Below are positions 27,722-36,256 of a stretch of 64,000 bases of DNA, in pieces (position 1 is the stretch's first letter; every line of letters starts with the position of its first letter). The DNA is taken from contig NZ_JAGKJK010000001.1 of assembly GCF_020329435.1 (NCBI RefSeq), forward strand, positions 620,001 to 684,000. Direction: 5' to 3'. Position numbers and translations under genes: made by a program. The stretch comes from Bradyrhizobium hereditatis. Lineage in GTDB: Bacteria > Pseudomonadota > Alphaproteobacteria > Rhizobiales > Xanthobacteraceae. Below the pieces are notes generated by a model. It ran no database searches. It saw only the letters and a program-made list of their open reading frames with translations, and was not told where the DNA came from.

Positions 27722-28102
27722 ATGAAAAAAGCTCCGTTCCGGCTCACGCCGTATCAAGTGCAATTCCTGCTGGTGGTCGGCTTCGTCACCGTCGGCTACG
27801 CGCTTTACCTGCGCTATCTCGCGATCGAGTTCTCGACCGTTGCGCTCGCCTGCGACGCTGGACAGCAGACCATGCTCTGCAAGATGCGAACGCTTGCGAC
27901 CTATCTGTTCAAGAACTCGGTATTCGGGATTGCGGCGCTGGTCATTGCGACGCTTCACGTCATGCGCCCGTCGATCGTGCTGCTGACCCTCGGGCTGATC
28001 GCGGCCGGATTCGGAATCGTGCTTTACAATATCGTGCTGTCGGGACTTGCGATCGGGCTGCTCATTTTGGGATTTGCACGGCCCGCGCCCGCCACAGCGT
28101 GA
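27722..28102 (+). CDS. Small multi-pass membrane protein
   Basis: A 126-residue protein with about four hydrophobic helices (roughly 13-33, 61-79, 83-101 and 103-120). A cysteine pair (ALACDAGQQTMLCKM, about 43-53) in the first loop may form a disulfide. No family recognised. Its 3' end overlaps the convergent ndvC-like gene by 41 bases. Possibly linked to glucan synthesis by location only. Confidence 0.7.
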   Translation: MKKAPFRLTPYQVQFLLVVGFVTVGYALYLRYLAIEFSTVALACDAGQQTMLCKMRTLATYLFKNSVFGIAALVIATLHVMRPSIVLLTLGLIAAGFGIVLYNIVLSGLAIGLLILGFARPAPATA

Positions 28103-29687
28103 ACGCCAGCAGTAAATAGATCGCGCAGGTCCACATCGCCTGCCAGTTCTGGTTGCCCTCGTTGAAGCCCATGAACAGCGCGGCTGCGACCAAGAGGCCG
28201 GCAAAGGCGGATTCGGCGATCGGCCGCACGCCCTCTTTCGGCCGGTTGAGCACCATCAGCGCCGCGAACGGCACCACCGCCATGGTCAGCGAGGCGAACG
28301 GAAAATCGCGGTAGCGCGGATCGAAGGCAAAGCCGAGCGCGGTTTCCGCCGCGATCAGCGTGGTGACGACGACGACAAGGCCGAGCAGCGCTGATAGCAC
28401 CGATTTCGTCCGGAATTCGCGCGGCCCGATCAGTTCGAGGAAAGTCGGCAGAGGCCGTCCTGACATCGCAGCGTTCGCGCACAGTATCGGCGAGGCGATG
28501 GCGGCCGCCAGCAGCGCGCCCCACTGCAGCCAGCCGCCAAAGCCGTAGCTCTCGTACCACATCTTGTCAGCGGCAACGCCGAGCAGCATGCCGGCTATTG
28601 TCGCCGAGGTGCCGACGGCGATCCACGCGCCCACCCCCGGCTTCCACGGCCGCCGCCGGACCGTCAGCCAGCCCACCAGGAAAACGAGGGCGCTGAGCGC
28701 CATGCCGCATCCCATCTGGATCTTCCAGAACGGATAGTTGCTGATCGGCTCGCCGGGCGGATATTTCACCGCGCGCTGCGCGTCATCGATCATGCCCCAA
28801 TAGCCGCCGACGGTGCCTTCAAGCTGGCGCTTCCACGGCTGGTCATAGGCCTCGATCAGGTTGACCCGAAATTTTTCGCGCTTGGCGAGTTCGAGGATTT
28901 CGGACACGACACGCGCCTGATTGGTGCGCGAGGGCAGCGCGCCTTCGCGCATTCGCCCCGAGCTCGGCCAGCCGGTCTCGCCGATCAGGATTTCCTTGGC
29001 CGGAAACGCAACCGCCATCCGCTTGCGGATGTCGTCGACATGGTTGGCGGCAAATTTCGCGCGCACCGGCATGTCTTCCCAATACGGCAGGATGTGGATC
29101 GTGACGAAGTCGACCGCGTCGTAGATTTCGCGGTTGCGCAGCCAGAACTCCCAGACATCGGCATAGGTGACGGGCACGGTGACGCGCGATTTCACCGAGC
29201 GGATATGGGCCGCGAGATCCGACGTCGTCATCTCGCCGCGCAGCAGCACTTCGTTGCCGACCACTAGCGCCGTAATGACATCAGGATGTTCCTTGGTCAG
29301 CTCGATTGCGACCGCAATCTGGGCGAGGTTCTTGGTCCGGTTACTGGACAGCCAGATCCCCTGAATCACCTTCAGGCCGACCTTGGCGGCCAGCGCCGGG
29401 ACCTGGTCGAGCCCGTTTTCGATCGAATAGGTCCGCACGCAGTCGGTGATCTTGGCGAGCTGCGCCAGATCCTGCGCGATCTGCTCCGGCAGAATCTGCG
29501 TGGACGGAATCAGCGGCGTCTGGCCATTGCGGAACGGTGCATACGACACACATTGCAGCTTGGCCGTGGGGTCGATCGGCGCGCGCACAAGCGTGATCGG
29601 CGTGGCGAGCCACCACCACAGGGCCGCGATCATTGCTAACGATGACAGGAGAAGCGCCAGCGGCGTACGAAGAGAAATCGGTTCCAT
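28062..29687 (-). CDS. ndvC: GH17-domain beta-glucan synthesis membrane protein (NdvC-like)
   Basis: A 541-residue protein with an N-terminal signal anchor (about 10-28) and a periplasmic glycoside-hydrolase-17-like barrel (about 43-320). The acid/base motif VVGNEVLLRGE has Glu146 and the nucleophile motif ILIGETGWPS has Glu237. Several C-terminal transmembrane helices follow (about 340-535). This layout and its partnership with the ndvB-like gene match ndvC of Bradyrhizobium japonicum, needed for the beta-1,6 linkages or branching of cyclic beta-(1,3),(1,6)-glucans that act in osmoadaptation and symbiosis. Divergent from the small gene at 29940. Confidence 0.85.
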   Translation of the reverse strand: MEPISLRTPLALLLSSLAMIAALWWWLATPITLVRAPIDPTAKLQCVSYAPFRNGQTPLIPSTQILPEQIAQDLAQLAKITDCVRTYSIENGLDQVPALAAKVGLKVIQGIWLSSNRTKNLAQIAVAIELTKEHPDVITALVVGNEVLLRGEMTTSDLAAHIRSVKSRVTVPVTYADVWEFWLRNREIYDAVDFVTIHILPYWEDMPVRAKFAANHVDDIRKRMAVAFPAKEILIGETGWPSSGRMREGALPSRTNQARVVSEILELAKREKFRVNLIEAYDQPWKRQLEGTVGGYWGMIDDAQRAVKYPPGEPISNYPFWKIQMGCGMALSALVFLVGWLTVRRRPWKPGVGAWIAVGTSATIAGMLLGVAADKMWYESYGFGGWLQWGALLAAAIASPILCANAAMSGRPLPTFLELIGPREFRTKSVLSALLGLVVVVTTLIAAETALGFAFDPRYRDFPFASLTMAVVPFAALMVLNRPKEGVRPIAESAFAGLLVAAALFMGFNEGNQNWQAMWTCAIYLLLAFTLWRARAVQIPK

Positions 29688-29939
29688 CCTCCGGGCGGGG
29701 ACCGTCGATTACCCGTTCATTGGCGTTCTGCCAAGATGCACGATCGCCCCATTTCGTTTCTTGCCCTGCGGCAGTTTTACCACTTCAGCGATAAAGTTGT
29801 GACTTTGCTGGACAAAATCTGAAATACCCGTCATGTGAATCGTCCAACTGTTCGCCGCAATGGGGACCAATTTGGGCGGCAACAAGCCAGACCACCACTA
29901 CCCGCCGCTGGCGCGGCCGGAAACTTGATCGGGGAATGT

Positions 29940-30518
29940 ATGCGTCGACGGGTGCTTGATCCAAGAGTTGCGATTTTGAGGCGCTTTGCCGCTGCCGGCC
30001 TGGGCCTCCTGATCGGATCGGCTGGCGCGTTTGCCCAGAGCGGCACCCCCGCCCCCCAGGACCAGCAAGGCAAGGCGCCGGCCGCCAATCCTGCTGATGT
30101 CAACAAGGACAACCAGCGCAAGGCCGACGAATTCGTCGAGGCGGGCCAGGCCATCAATGGCCCGGCCGGAAACCCTGAATGCGTCTGGCTCGGCCGCCGC
30201 GTGGTGAGCCTGATGTGGCGGGATGACCTCGACACCGCATTCCGGCATCTCGACCTTTATGACCGGTTTGGCTGCCCCGGCGGCCATGTCCAGGCCGCCT
30301 TCCGCTGCCTGACCCGCTTTGGCGGTCAGATCGACCCGAAGGTGGCGGAAACGCTCTCCAGCCGCATCCATGCCTGCTGGATCAATCCGGGCGCCCAGCC
30401 CCAGACTGCCGCGGCAAGCCCTGCGCCGGCTTCTCCTGCAACCGCGGGCAACGCGCCGCCGCCTGCCGCTTCGCCTTCGCCTGTCCCCAGCCCAGCGCCT
30501 GCGCCGCCGGCGAAATAA
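29940..30518 (+). CDS. Exported small protein between ndvC and ndvB (NdvD-like by position)
   Basis: A 192-residue protein starting at ATG 29940 with GGGGA just upstream; a GTG at 29835 would add 35 residues ahead of the signal peptide. The signal peptide spans about residues 1-29 (AGAFAQ cleavage). The central domain has PECVWLGRRVVSLMWRDDLDTAF and paired cysteines (FGCPGGH, AAFRCLTRFGG), and the tail is Pro/Ala-rich. B. japonicum has a small third gene, ndvD, between ndvB and ndvC. Position and size fit, but I cannot verify homology, so the symbol is left blank. Confidence 0.7.
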   Translation: MRRRVLDPRVAILRRFAAAGLGLLIGSAGAFAQSGTPAPQDQQGKAPAANPADVNKDNQRKADEFVEAGQAINGPAGNPECVWLGRRVVSLMWRDDLDTAFRHLDLYDRFGCPGGHVQAAFRCLTRFGGQIDPKVAETLSSRIHACWINPGAQPQTAAASPAPASPATAGNAPPPAASPSPVPSPAPAPPAK

Positions 30519-30721
30519 ACGCCTGGTCATTCAGGATACGTTCAGAGGAACGATCCTATTTGTCCGGCGCTTGGATCGGTCGCGCGCCCTTAAAAAGTCA
30601 TGGCGTCATACCAGTTGTGAAAACGCAGGGCAGGACTATCCTTATGACGCCGCCGTGTCGGTCGAACCTAGGGGACAGGTTCGCTTCCCATAAATTACAG
30701 CCCCGTATGGTTTAGTCTCCG

Positions 30722-33400
30722 ATGCGCGCCATCGTAGCCGTTCTGCTGTTCGTGACCGCAGCTCATGCCGGGCTGTGGGGCTTGTTACAGGACAAGCAGC
30801 CCGCCCCGGATTTCCGGGGCATCCTGCCGAGCGTCTCCTACGCCCCGTTCGAAGGCAGCGCCCATCCCGACGTCGACAATCTTCCGCAGGTCGAAAAAAT
30901 CCGCGCCGACCTGAAGAAGCTGTCGACGATGACGCGCGCGATTCGCCTCTATTCATCGACGGGCGGCGTCGAACTGGTGCCGCCAATCGCCGCCGAGTTC
31001 GGCCTCAAGGTCACCGTCGGCGCCTGGATCGACAAGAATACCGACCGCAACGAGCGCGAAATCGAGGCGGCGATCACGCTCGCCAAGCGCAACAGCAACG
31101 TCAACGGCATCGTCGTCGGCAACGAAACCATCTACCGCGGCGAGCAGAAGGTCGAAGACCTGATCGACCTGATCAAGCGCGTGAAGAAGTCGGTCAACGT
31201 TCCCGTCACCACAGGTGAAATCTGGAACATCTGGCGCGACAATCCGGAACTCGCCTCTTCCGTCGATTTCGTCGCCGCCCACGTGCTGCCCTATTGGGAA
31301 AACTTCACCGACAAGCAGGCGGTCGATCAGGCAGTCTACCTCTACGGTCTCTTGCGCGAAAAATTCCCGGGCAAGCGCATCGTCATCGCCGAATTCGGCT
31401 GGCCCAGCGCCGGCTACAATTTGAGGAACGCCGAACCCGGTCCGTTCGAGCAGGCCTCGGTGCTGCGTAACTTCGTCACCCGCGCCGAAGCCATCGGCAT
31501 GGAATACAACATCGTCGAAGCGATCGATCAGCCCTGGAAATTCTTCGAAGGCGGCGTCGGCCCTTACTGGGGCATGCTCGACGCCAGCCGCGAGCCGAAA
31601 TTCGCCTGGACCGGACCGATCGTGAACGAGAACTACTGGAAGCTGGCCGCGATCGCGCTTTTGGTCGGCATCCTGATGTCGCTGCCGATCCTGCGCATCG
31701 AGCGGCCGACGATCATGCAGGCGCTGGTGCTGTCAGCGGCCGCCAACGGTGTCGGCGCCTGGGCCGCCACCGTGTTCGCCTACTGGCATGGGCATTATTT
31801 CGTATTCGGCTCGGCCTTCGCGCTGACGCTTGGCCTGATCCTTCTGGTTCCGCTGATCCTGATCGCGATGGCGCGGATCGACGAGATCGCGGCGATCGCC
31901 TTCGGCCGCGGCCCGCGCCGGCTGATCGCCAAGAGCGCGACGTTGGCCCCTGCCACCATCGGCGAGAACATCGCTTTCCCGAAGGTCTCGATTCACATCC
32001 CCGCCTATTATGAGCCGGTCGAGATGCTGAAGCAGACGCTGGATGCGGTGTCGCGGCTCGACTATCCCAACTTCGAGTGCGTCTGCATCATCAACAACAC
32101 GCCCGACCCGGAATTCTGGCGGCCGATCCAGGATCACTGCCGCACGCTCGGCGAACGCTTCAAGTTCATCAATGCCGAGAAGGTGAAAGGCTTCAAGGCC
32201 GGTGCGCTTCGCATCGCCATGGACCGCACCGCGGCCGATGCCGAGATCATCGGCATCATCGACGCCGACTATGTCGTGCATCCGGACTGGCTGAAGGATC
32301 TTGTTCCCGCATTCGCCGACCCGCGCGTCGGCCTGGTGCAGGCGCCGCAGGAGCATCGCGACGGCGACCGCTCGCTGATGCACTACATCATGAACGGCGA
32401 ATATGCCGGCTTCTTCGACATCGGCATGGTCCAGCGCAACGAGCACAACGCCATCATCGTGCACGGCACGATGTGCCTGATCCGTCGCTCGGCGATGGAC
32501 ATGGCCGGCGGCTGGTCCGGCGACACCATCTGCGAGGACACCGACCTTGGTCTGACCATCCAGGAGCAAGGCTGGCTGACGCACTACACCAACGTGCGCT
32601 ATGGCGAGGGTCTGCTGCCCGACACCTATGAAGCCTTCAAGAAACAGCGCCACCGCTGGGCCTATGGCGGCTTCCAGATCGTCAAGAAGCATTGGCGGCG
32701 CTTCCTGCCCGGCGCGAGCCGGCTGACGCCGGACCAGCGCCGTGAGTTCTCGCTCGGCTGGCTGAACTGGTTAGGGGCCGAAAGCCTCGGCGTGGTGGTC
32801 GCAATCCTCAACCTGATCTGGGTGCCGATCGTAGCGTTTGCCGACATCGCCGTTCCCGACAAGATCCTGACGCTGCCGATCATCGCCTCCTTTGTCGTCT
32901 CGCTCGTGCACTTCCTGGCGCTTTACCGCCTGCGCGTGAAGATCAAGGCCGGCCAGATGCTGGGCGCCATGATTGCGGCGATGAGCGTGCAATGGACCGT
33001 CTCGCGTGCGGTGGCGCAGGGCCTGATCACCGAACATCTCGCCTTCGCGCGGACGTCCAAGGGCGGCCTGTCGCGGATGTCGATCGAGTTCCAGGCGTTC
33101 TGGGAAGCCGTGATCGGCGTGCTGCTACTGATTGGCGCTGCGGTGCTCATCGTGACGAACGGCTTCAAGCAGGTGCGCGAGATCTACATTTTTGCCGGCG
33201 TGCTGGTGCTGCAAAGCCTGCCGTTCCTGTCCGCGGTCGCGATCGCGTTGTTGGAAAATTCCCGCGCCAATTCCTTCGCATTCTGGCGAAACAGCGCGGT
33301 GCGGACGGCGGAACTGATCGGGCTGCGCCCGGTCAGCCTGCCCTCGGTCACCAGCCAGTCACAGCCGGTCGCCTCGGAAATTCGCCGCGAGGCCAATTAA
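30722..33400 (+). CDS. ndvB: Cyclic beta-1,3-glucan synthase (NdvB-like; GH17 plus GT2)
   Basis: An 892-residue inner-membrane enzyme. The N-terminal signal anchor precedes a periplasmic GH17-like barrel (about 35-300) with GNE (Glu135) and AEFGW (Glu224). Transmembrane helices at about 305-400 lead to a cytoplasmic family-2 glycosyltransferase domain with DAD (514-516), ED (Asp606) and QRHRW (642-646). C-terminal helices finish the protein (about 680-870). It makes the beta-1,3-glucan backbone from UDP-glucose, and the GH17 part probably cyclises the chain. Length (about 99 kDa) agrees with B. japonicum NdvB. Confidence 0.9.
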   Translation: MRAIVAVLLFVTAAHAGLWGLLQDKQPAPDFRGILPSVSYAPFEGSAHPDVDNLPQVEKIRADLKKLSTMTRAIRLYSSTGGVELVPPIAAEFGLKVTVGAWIDKNTDRNEREIEAAITLAKRNSNVNGIVVGNETIYRGEQKVEDLIDLIKRVKKSVNVPVTTGEIWNIWRDNPELASSVDFVAAHVLPYWENFTDKQAVDQAVYLYGLLREKFPGKRIVIAEFGWPSAGYNLRNAEPGPFEQASVLRNFVTRAEAIGMEYNIVEAIDQPWKFFEGGVGPYWGMLDASREPKFAWTGPIVNENYWKLAAIALLVGILMSLPILRIERPTIMQALVLSAAANGVGAWAATVFAYWHGHYFVFGSAFALTLGLILLVPLILIAMARIDEIAAIAFGRGPRRLIAKSATLAPATIGENIAFPKVSIHIPAYYEPVEMLKQTLDAVSRLDYPNFECVCIINNTPDPEFWRPIQDHCRTLGERFKFINAEKVKGFKAGALRIAMDRTAADAEIIGIIDADYVVHPDWLKDLVPAFADPRVGLVQAPQEHRDGDRSLMHYIMNGEYAGFFDIGMVQRNEHNAIIVHGTMCLIRRSAMDMAGGWSGDTICEDTDLGLTIQEQGWLTHYTNVRYGEGLLPDTYEAFKKQRHRWAYGGFQIVKKHWRRFLPGASRLTPDQRREFSLGWLNWLGAESLGVVVAILNLIWVPIVAFADIAVPDKILTLPIIASFVVSLVHFLALYRLRVKIKAGQMLGAMIAAMSVQWTVSRAVAQGLITEHLAFARTSKGGLSRMSIEFQAFWEAVIGVLLLIGAAVLIVTNGFKQVREIYIFAGVLVLQSLPFLSAVAIALLENSRANSFAFWRNSAVRTAELIGLRPVSLPSVTSQSQPVASEIRREAN

Positions 33401-33546
33401 CCGCGTGGATTGTTCGCCGCCGGGTGCTTGAAGAAGCCGAACTAACCTTTAGCTATCCAAAAGGAATTGGCCCCAAGCAAACCACGAATTTGCCGCGCCG
33501 ACGCTATTGACCCGCAAGGGCCTGCCCCCTACACAGCGCGGCGAGT

Positions 33547-33622
33547 GAGCGCGTAGCTCAGGCGGTAGAGCACGTGACTTTTAATCATGGGGTCGAGGGT
33601 TCGAGTCCCTCCGCGCTCACCA
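33547..33622 (+). tRNA. tRNA-Lys (anticodon TTT)
   Basis: A full cloverleaf: acceptor GAGCGCG/CGCGCTC, D-arm GCTC...GAGC, anticodon stem CGTGA/TCATG with loop CTTTTAA (anticodon TTT), and T-arm GAGGG-TTCGAGT-CCCTC. The ACCA end is encoded in the DNA. Its 3' half is duplicated at 35390-35437, so this gene serves or served as an integration site. Confidence 0.97.
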
Positions 33623-34355
33623 TGCAAAATCAATAACTTACTCTCAGCTTTCAAACATCGACAACTCCCTCGTATCTGCAAATCGATTAAAGCGGTTGAT
33701 GCGGATCATGCCGCCGTTGGCAGCGAATCTTCCTCAAGGTCAGATCAACCTTGTCCACATTTTTGAAGAACGGTGCTAGCGCAGCGGTTTTGCTGCCGCC
33801 GTTCTAAGTCGCGTGTCAGGTTCACTGCGCTCGGTGACCGACCCGGCAATGCCCTCGGATCGTGTATGCGTGCGGATAGTTGGCAGGTGGCCCGACGCAC
33901 GACGCTTCCGGACGACACACGCCGGGCCGCCCCCTCGCCAATGCGGGTCACCCCGGAATGGCAATTCAGCCTGAGTCCGATTCTTGTCAGAATTGGGCAC
34001 ATGCCACGCGAACAGAAAATCACCTTCGGTGAGATGTGAGGGTCCGGCGTCTTCGGCATCGTGGTCTTCTGCAGCGACTACCACTGTAGCCGCTCGACCA
34101 CCCTGCCCGTCGGTCGCCGGCCGGATCAGTTCTCTGCCCTGGTCCACCTCGTTTGAGGATCCGATACCGCTTCCAAATTGCCGCCGGCTTTTCACGTTGA
34201 GCGACGCCGCCAGCTAATGGAGGCGCTAATCCTCGTTGCGGAGAATGGCGGCCCAACCACTTAGCCCGGATCGGCGTCATGCGGGCGTGGAACCGCCACG
34301 TCGAACGGGTCTTTAATCCCAAGCGCAAAGGTCATCATTGGAGCAAGCGAGACCA
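33623..34355. other. Gene-poor segment after tRNA-Lys
   Basis: About 730 bases with no supportable gene; ORFs on both strands overlap each other and lack ribosome sites. It contains one copy (34147-34172) of a 26-bp direct repeat whose second copy is at 36621-36646. Fits decayed mobile-element DNA inside the tRNA att repeats. Confidence 0.6.
34147..34172. repeat. 26-bp direct repeat, copy 1 (copy 2 at 36621-36646)
   Basis: CCTCGTTTGAGGATCCGATA followed by CCGCTT is identical in both copies and in the same orientation, with flanking similarity (GGTCCA versus GGTTCG). The copies are 2.47 kb apart and lie on either side of the duplicated tRNA end. Confidence 0.7.
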
Positions 34356-34472
34356 ATGACCGTTTTCGTCTACGTCGACACCAGCAAGCGGGTTCTCGAT
34401 CCCGAACACATCAAGGTGTTCGCCGCAGACTGCTGCTTTCCAATTCCAACTAGCGGAGAGCGAAATGGCTGA
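34356..34472 (+). pseudogene. Truncated small protein of the MTVFVYV type
   Basis: ATG 34356 begins MTVFVYVDTSKRVLDPEHIK-VFA, which matches the start of a roughly 50-residue conserved Bradyrhizobium protein as I remember it (normally continuing into WFEENDPEG). After KVFA the frame departs into Cys/Pro-rich sequence and stops at 34470-34472, overlapping the next ATG by 8 bases. Probably a frameshifted or truncated copy. Confidence 0.5.
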
Positions 34473-34656
34473 AAGGATCGATGTTGAGGTTACCGGCAAA
34501 TCGCAGTTTGAAGTAGCCCACGAAATGGCGAGGTTCATTCTCATCAATATGGAAGGGCGTCAGGTGAAAAGCATAAAGCGGCAAGAGTTCTTGCATTTGG
34601 TGGCTGACTGCATCGAGGCCTTGCGGGGCATCAAGGCCAAGGAGATTATCAGCTAA
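34465..34656 (+). CDS. Small hypothetical protein (63 aa)
   Basis: ATG 34465 with GGAGAG 4-9 bases upstream. It encodes 63 residues (MAERIDVEVTGKSQFEVAHE at the start, HLVADCIEALRGIKAKEI near the end). Mixed helix/strand character, no signal peptide or helix for membranes. No family recognised. Lies between the att repeats. Confidence 0.55.
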   Translation: MAERIDVEVTGKSQFEVAHEMARFILINMEGRQVKSIKRQEFLHLVADCIEALRGIKAKEIIS

Positions 34657-34814
34657 AGGGTGAGGCTGGCACTCGTGCAGGGTTCAGCCTCCTCTTGTCC
34701 GCACAAGCAAGCTGGTGACAGGTTTGCGAGCAAGGACGCTCGCGGAAACATGGTTTTCGAAGAACGACCCGGAAGGCTAGCCTTTGTCTTGAGTGAATGC
34801 CGAAGGAGGCTCTG

Positions 34815-35054
34815 ATGCGCATTCTGGCCTTAACGATGGCGATCGGGGTAGTTTCAATGGGACCGGCGGCTGCCCAGATGTACGATCCGGCCTATCCGGT
34901 TTGCCTGCGGGTATACGGCCCCGCCACTTATTACGAATGCCGCTACACGTCGCTGCCCCAATGCAACGCGTCGGCATCGGGCCGCTCGGCACTGTGTGTC
35001 GTCAATCCATATTTCGGGGGCGCTGATGCCGCGGGTTATAGGCGGCATCGCTGA
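34815..35054 (+). CDS. DUF3551-type small exported protein
   Basis: A 79-residue protein from ATG 34815 with GGAGG upstream. Signal peptide about 1-20 (MRILALTMAIG...AAAQ). The mature part has YPVCLRVYGPATYYECRYTS, PQCNASASGRSALC and NPYF, a pattern with four conserved cysteines that is abundant in Bradyrhizobium DUF3551 proteins. Function unknown; periplasmic or secreted. Confidence 0.75.
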   Translation: MRILALTMAIGVVSMGPAAAQMYDPAYPVCLRVYGPATYYECRYTSLPQCNASASGRSALCVVNPYFGGADAAGYRRHR

Positions 35055-35389
35055 GTTACTAAAGTAAGCCGGATTGGCCGCATCAACTACGCCGCCGACC
35101 CACCGGGACCGGCTTATGCTCGCAGTTCGATTCATCAACTAGGCGCTTGGTTCAAGCGAACGGGCAGGCATCATCGCTGAAATATCGCTAGATGGTTCAG
35201 CAGGGACAAGACGCGGTCGCATGCGTTGCTACCGGTCTTGTTGGTGCCACTGACGCATTGTTTGCGGCCAAGCCTTCGCCAATCGCCCAGCCGAAAAAAC
35301 TTGGACAGATGTGCTCGGCTGCGTCGGTGGCAGTGGCCGTAAGTCATGAAGTGTCGCGTGGTGATCTCGTCCAGATTTCAGACCGGCAG

Positions 35390-35447
35390 GTGACTTTTTT
35401 TCATGGCTCGAGGGTTCGAGTCCCTCCGCGCTCACCAAGCAAAATCA
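35390..35447 (+). repeat. Duplicated 3' half of tRNA-Lys (att-like direct repeat)
   Basis: Positions 35408-35437 are identical over 30 bases to 33593-33622, the T-arm, acceptor strand and CCA of tRNA-Lys. Similarity extends upstream (GTGACTTTT at 35390 and 33574) and downstream (GCAAAATCA at 35439 and 33624). No complete tRNA can be formed here. This is the classic footprint of tRNA-targeted integration; the interval of 1.8 kb holds no integrase. Confidence 0.85.
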
Positions 35448-35669
35448 GCTAGTTAGTGCAGATAGTGCAGATACTGATAGCGCCTAACCGCCAGGTTTTC
35501 TTTGGGCAACAGTAGACAAACCGCGCAGCGAGACCTTTTCCAGCCTGACGAAAACGCCTTGCCTTGGCTGGGTATGATTTTCTGGCCATATGTGAACCTA
35601 GATGCAGACTTTCACGACTAAGAGAGTAGCCTGTGAAATCAGGTGTGGTGTGGGCGTGAGGGGTACAAC

Positions 35670-35855
35670 ATGGAACAGTCGCTCGAAGGACGAACCGATC
35701 GTCTTCTGCAAATGTCAGCCGATCTTCATAACCAAATGGCTGAGCTTTGGGCACTCAGAGAGGCTGTACGAGCGGCCGAAGCAACACAGCGTGGCCAAAT
35801 GCCGGTCCACCCTGCCGTTATCGCGCCGCCTCCAGGCATTGAGCTGCGCGCCTAA
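35670..35855 (+). CDS. Small coiled-coil hypothetical protein (61 aa)
   Basis: ATG 35670, with GAGGGG about 8 bases upstream. 61 residues, mostly one amphipathic helix (RTDRLLQMSADLHNQMAELW, then ALREAVRAAEA) with a Pro-rich end. No family recognised. Convergent with the truncated H-NS-like gene 6 bases further on. Confidence 0.5.
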   Translation: MEQSLEGRTDRLLQMSADLHNQMAELWALREAVRAAEATQRGQMPVHPAVIAPPPGIELRA

Positions 35856-35861
35856 CTACTC

Positions 35862-36047
35862 CTAAGGACTGCGAGACTGAGTCGGCCCGACACTGCTCGA
35901 TGGCAGATCGAGCATCTGCAATCTGCGCTCGATCTCGGCCTTCTTGGCTTTCAGCTTTTCGCTGAGAACATCCTGCATCAGTTCGCGAAGCGCGAACAGC
36001 TCATCGATCGTCATCGATTCCCACTGCTCTTCCCATTCGTTCTTCAT
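35862..36047 (-). CDS. Truncated H-NS-like protein, oligomerisation domain only
   Basis: A 61-residue protein from ATG 36047. The segment WESMTIDELFALRELMQDVL followed by SEKLKAKKAEIERRLQML matches the N-terminal dimerisation helix of alphaproteobacterial H-NS-like proteins. Full-length relatives continue to a DNA-binding end with a YRNP...TWxGRG motif; here the protein stops after a 16-residue Ser/Pro tail. It may be a truncated remnant or a dominant-negative partner that poisons H-NS oligomers. A related, stop-interrupted copy lies at 37233-37349. Confidence 0.6.
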   Translation of the reverse strand: MKNEWEEQWESMTIDELFALRELMQDVLSEKLKAKKAEIERRLQMLDLPSSSVGPTQSRSP

Positions 36048-36145
36048 GATGCGCCCCCACAATCATGAGTCGAAATGACCTTCGATTGTAGTTAGGAGAG
36101 CTTTGTTCGATAGAGGCTGATGCGCGGCTTTCGGCAAACAGCCGA

Positions 36146-36256
36146 CTATTCCATCCCATCAAGTTCGCGAACATCCCATAACGAAATTGCCAGGATAATA
36201 AGCGATGGCGTCCATGCGAGCATGGCGCCGAATGCTATAGCTTGCATAGTGGTCAT
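36146..36256 (-). CDS. Small single-helix membrane protein (36 aa)
   Basis: ATG 36256 on the minus strand, directly preceded by GGGGGGACC. 36 residues with one hydrophobic helix (about 4-26, QAIAFGAMLAWTPSLIILAI) and a short acidic end (DVRELDGME). No family recognised. The ribosome site and helix support it. Confidence 0.45.
   Translation of the reverse strand: MTTMQAIAFGAMLAWTPSLIILAISLWDVRELDGME

Noticed and set aside
35192..35452. 86-codon ORF covering the tRNA-like repeat
   Set aside because: It reads through the duplicated tRNA end, which is non-coding; no domain.
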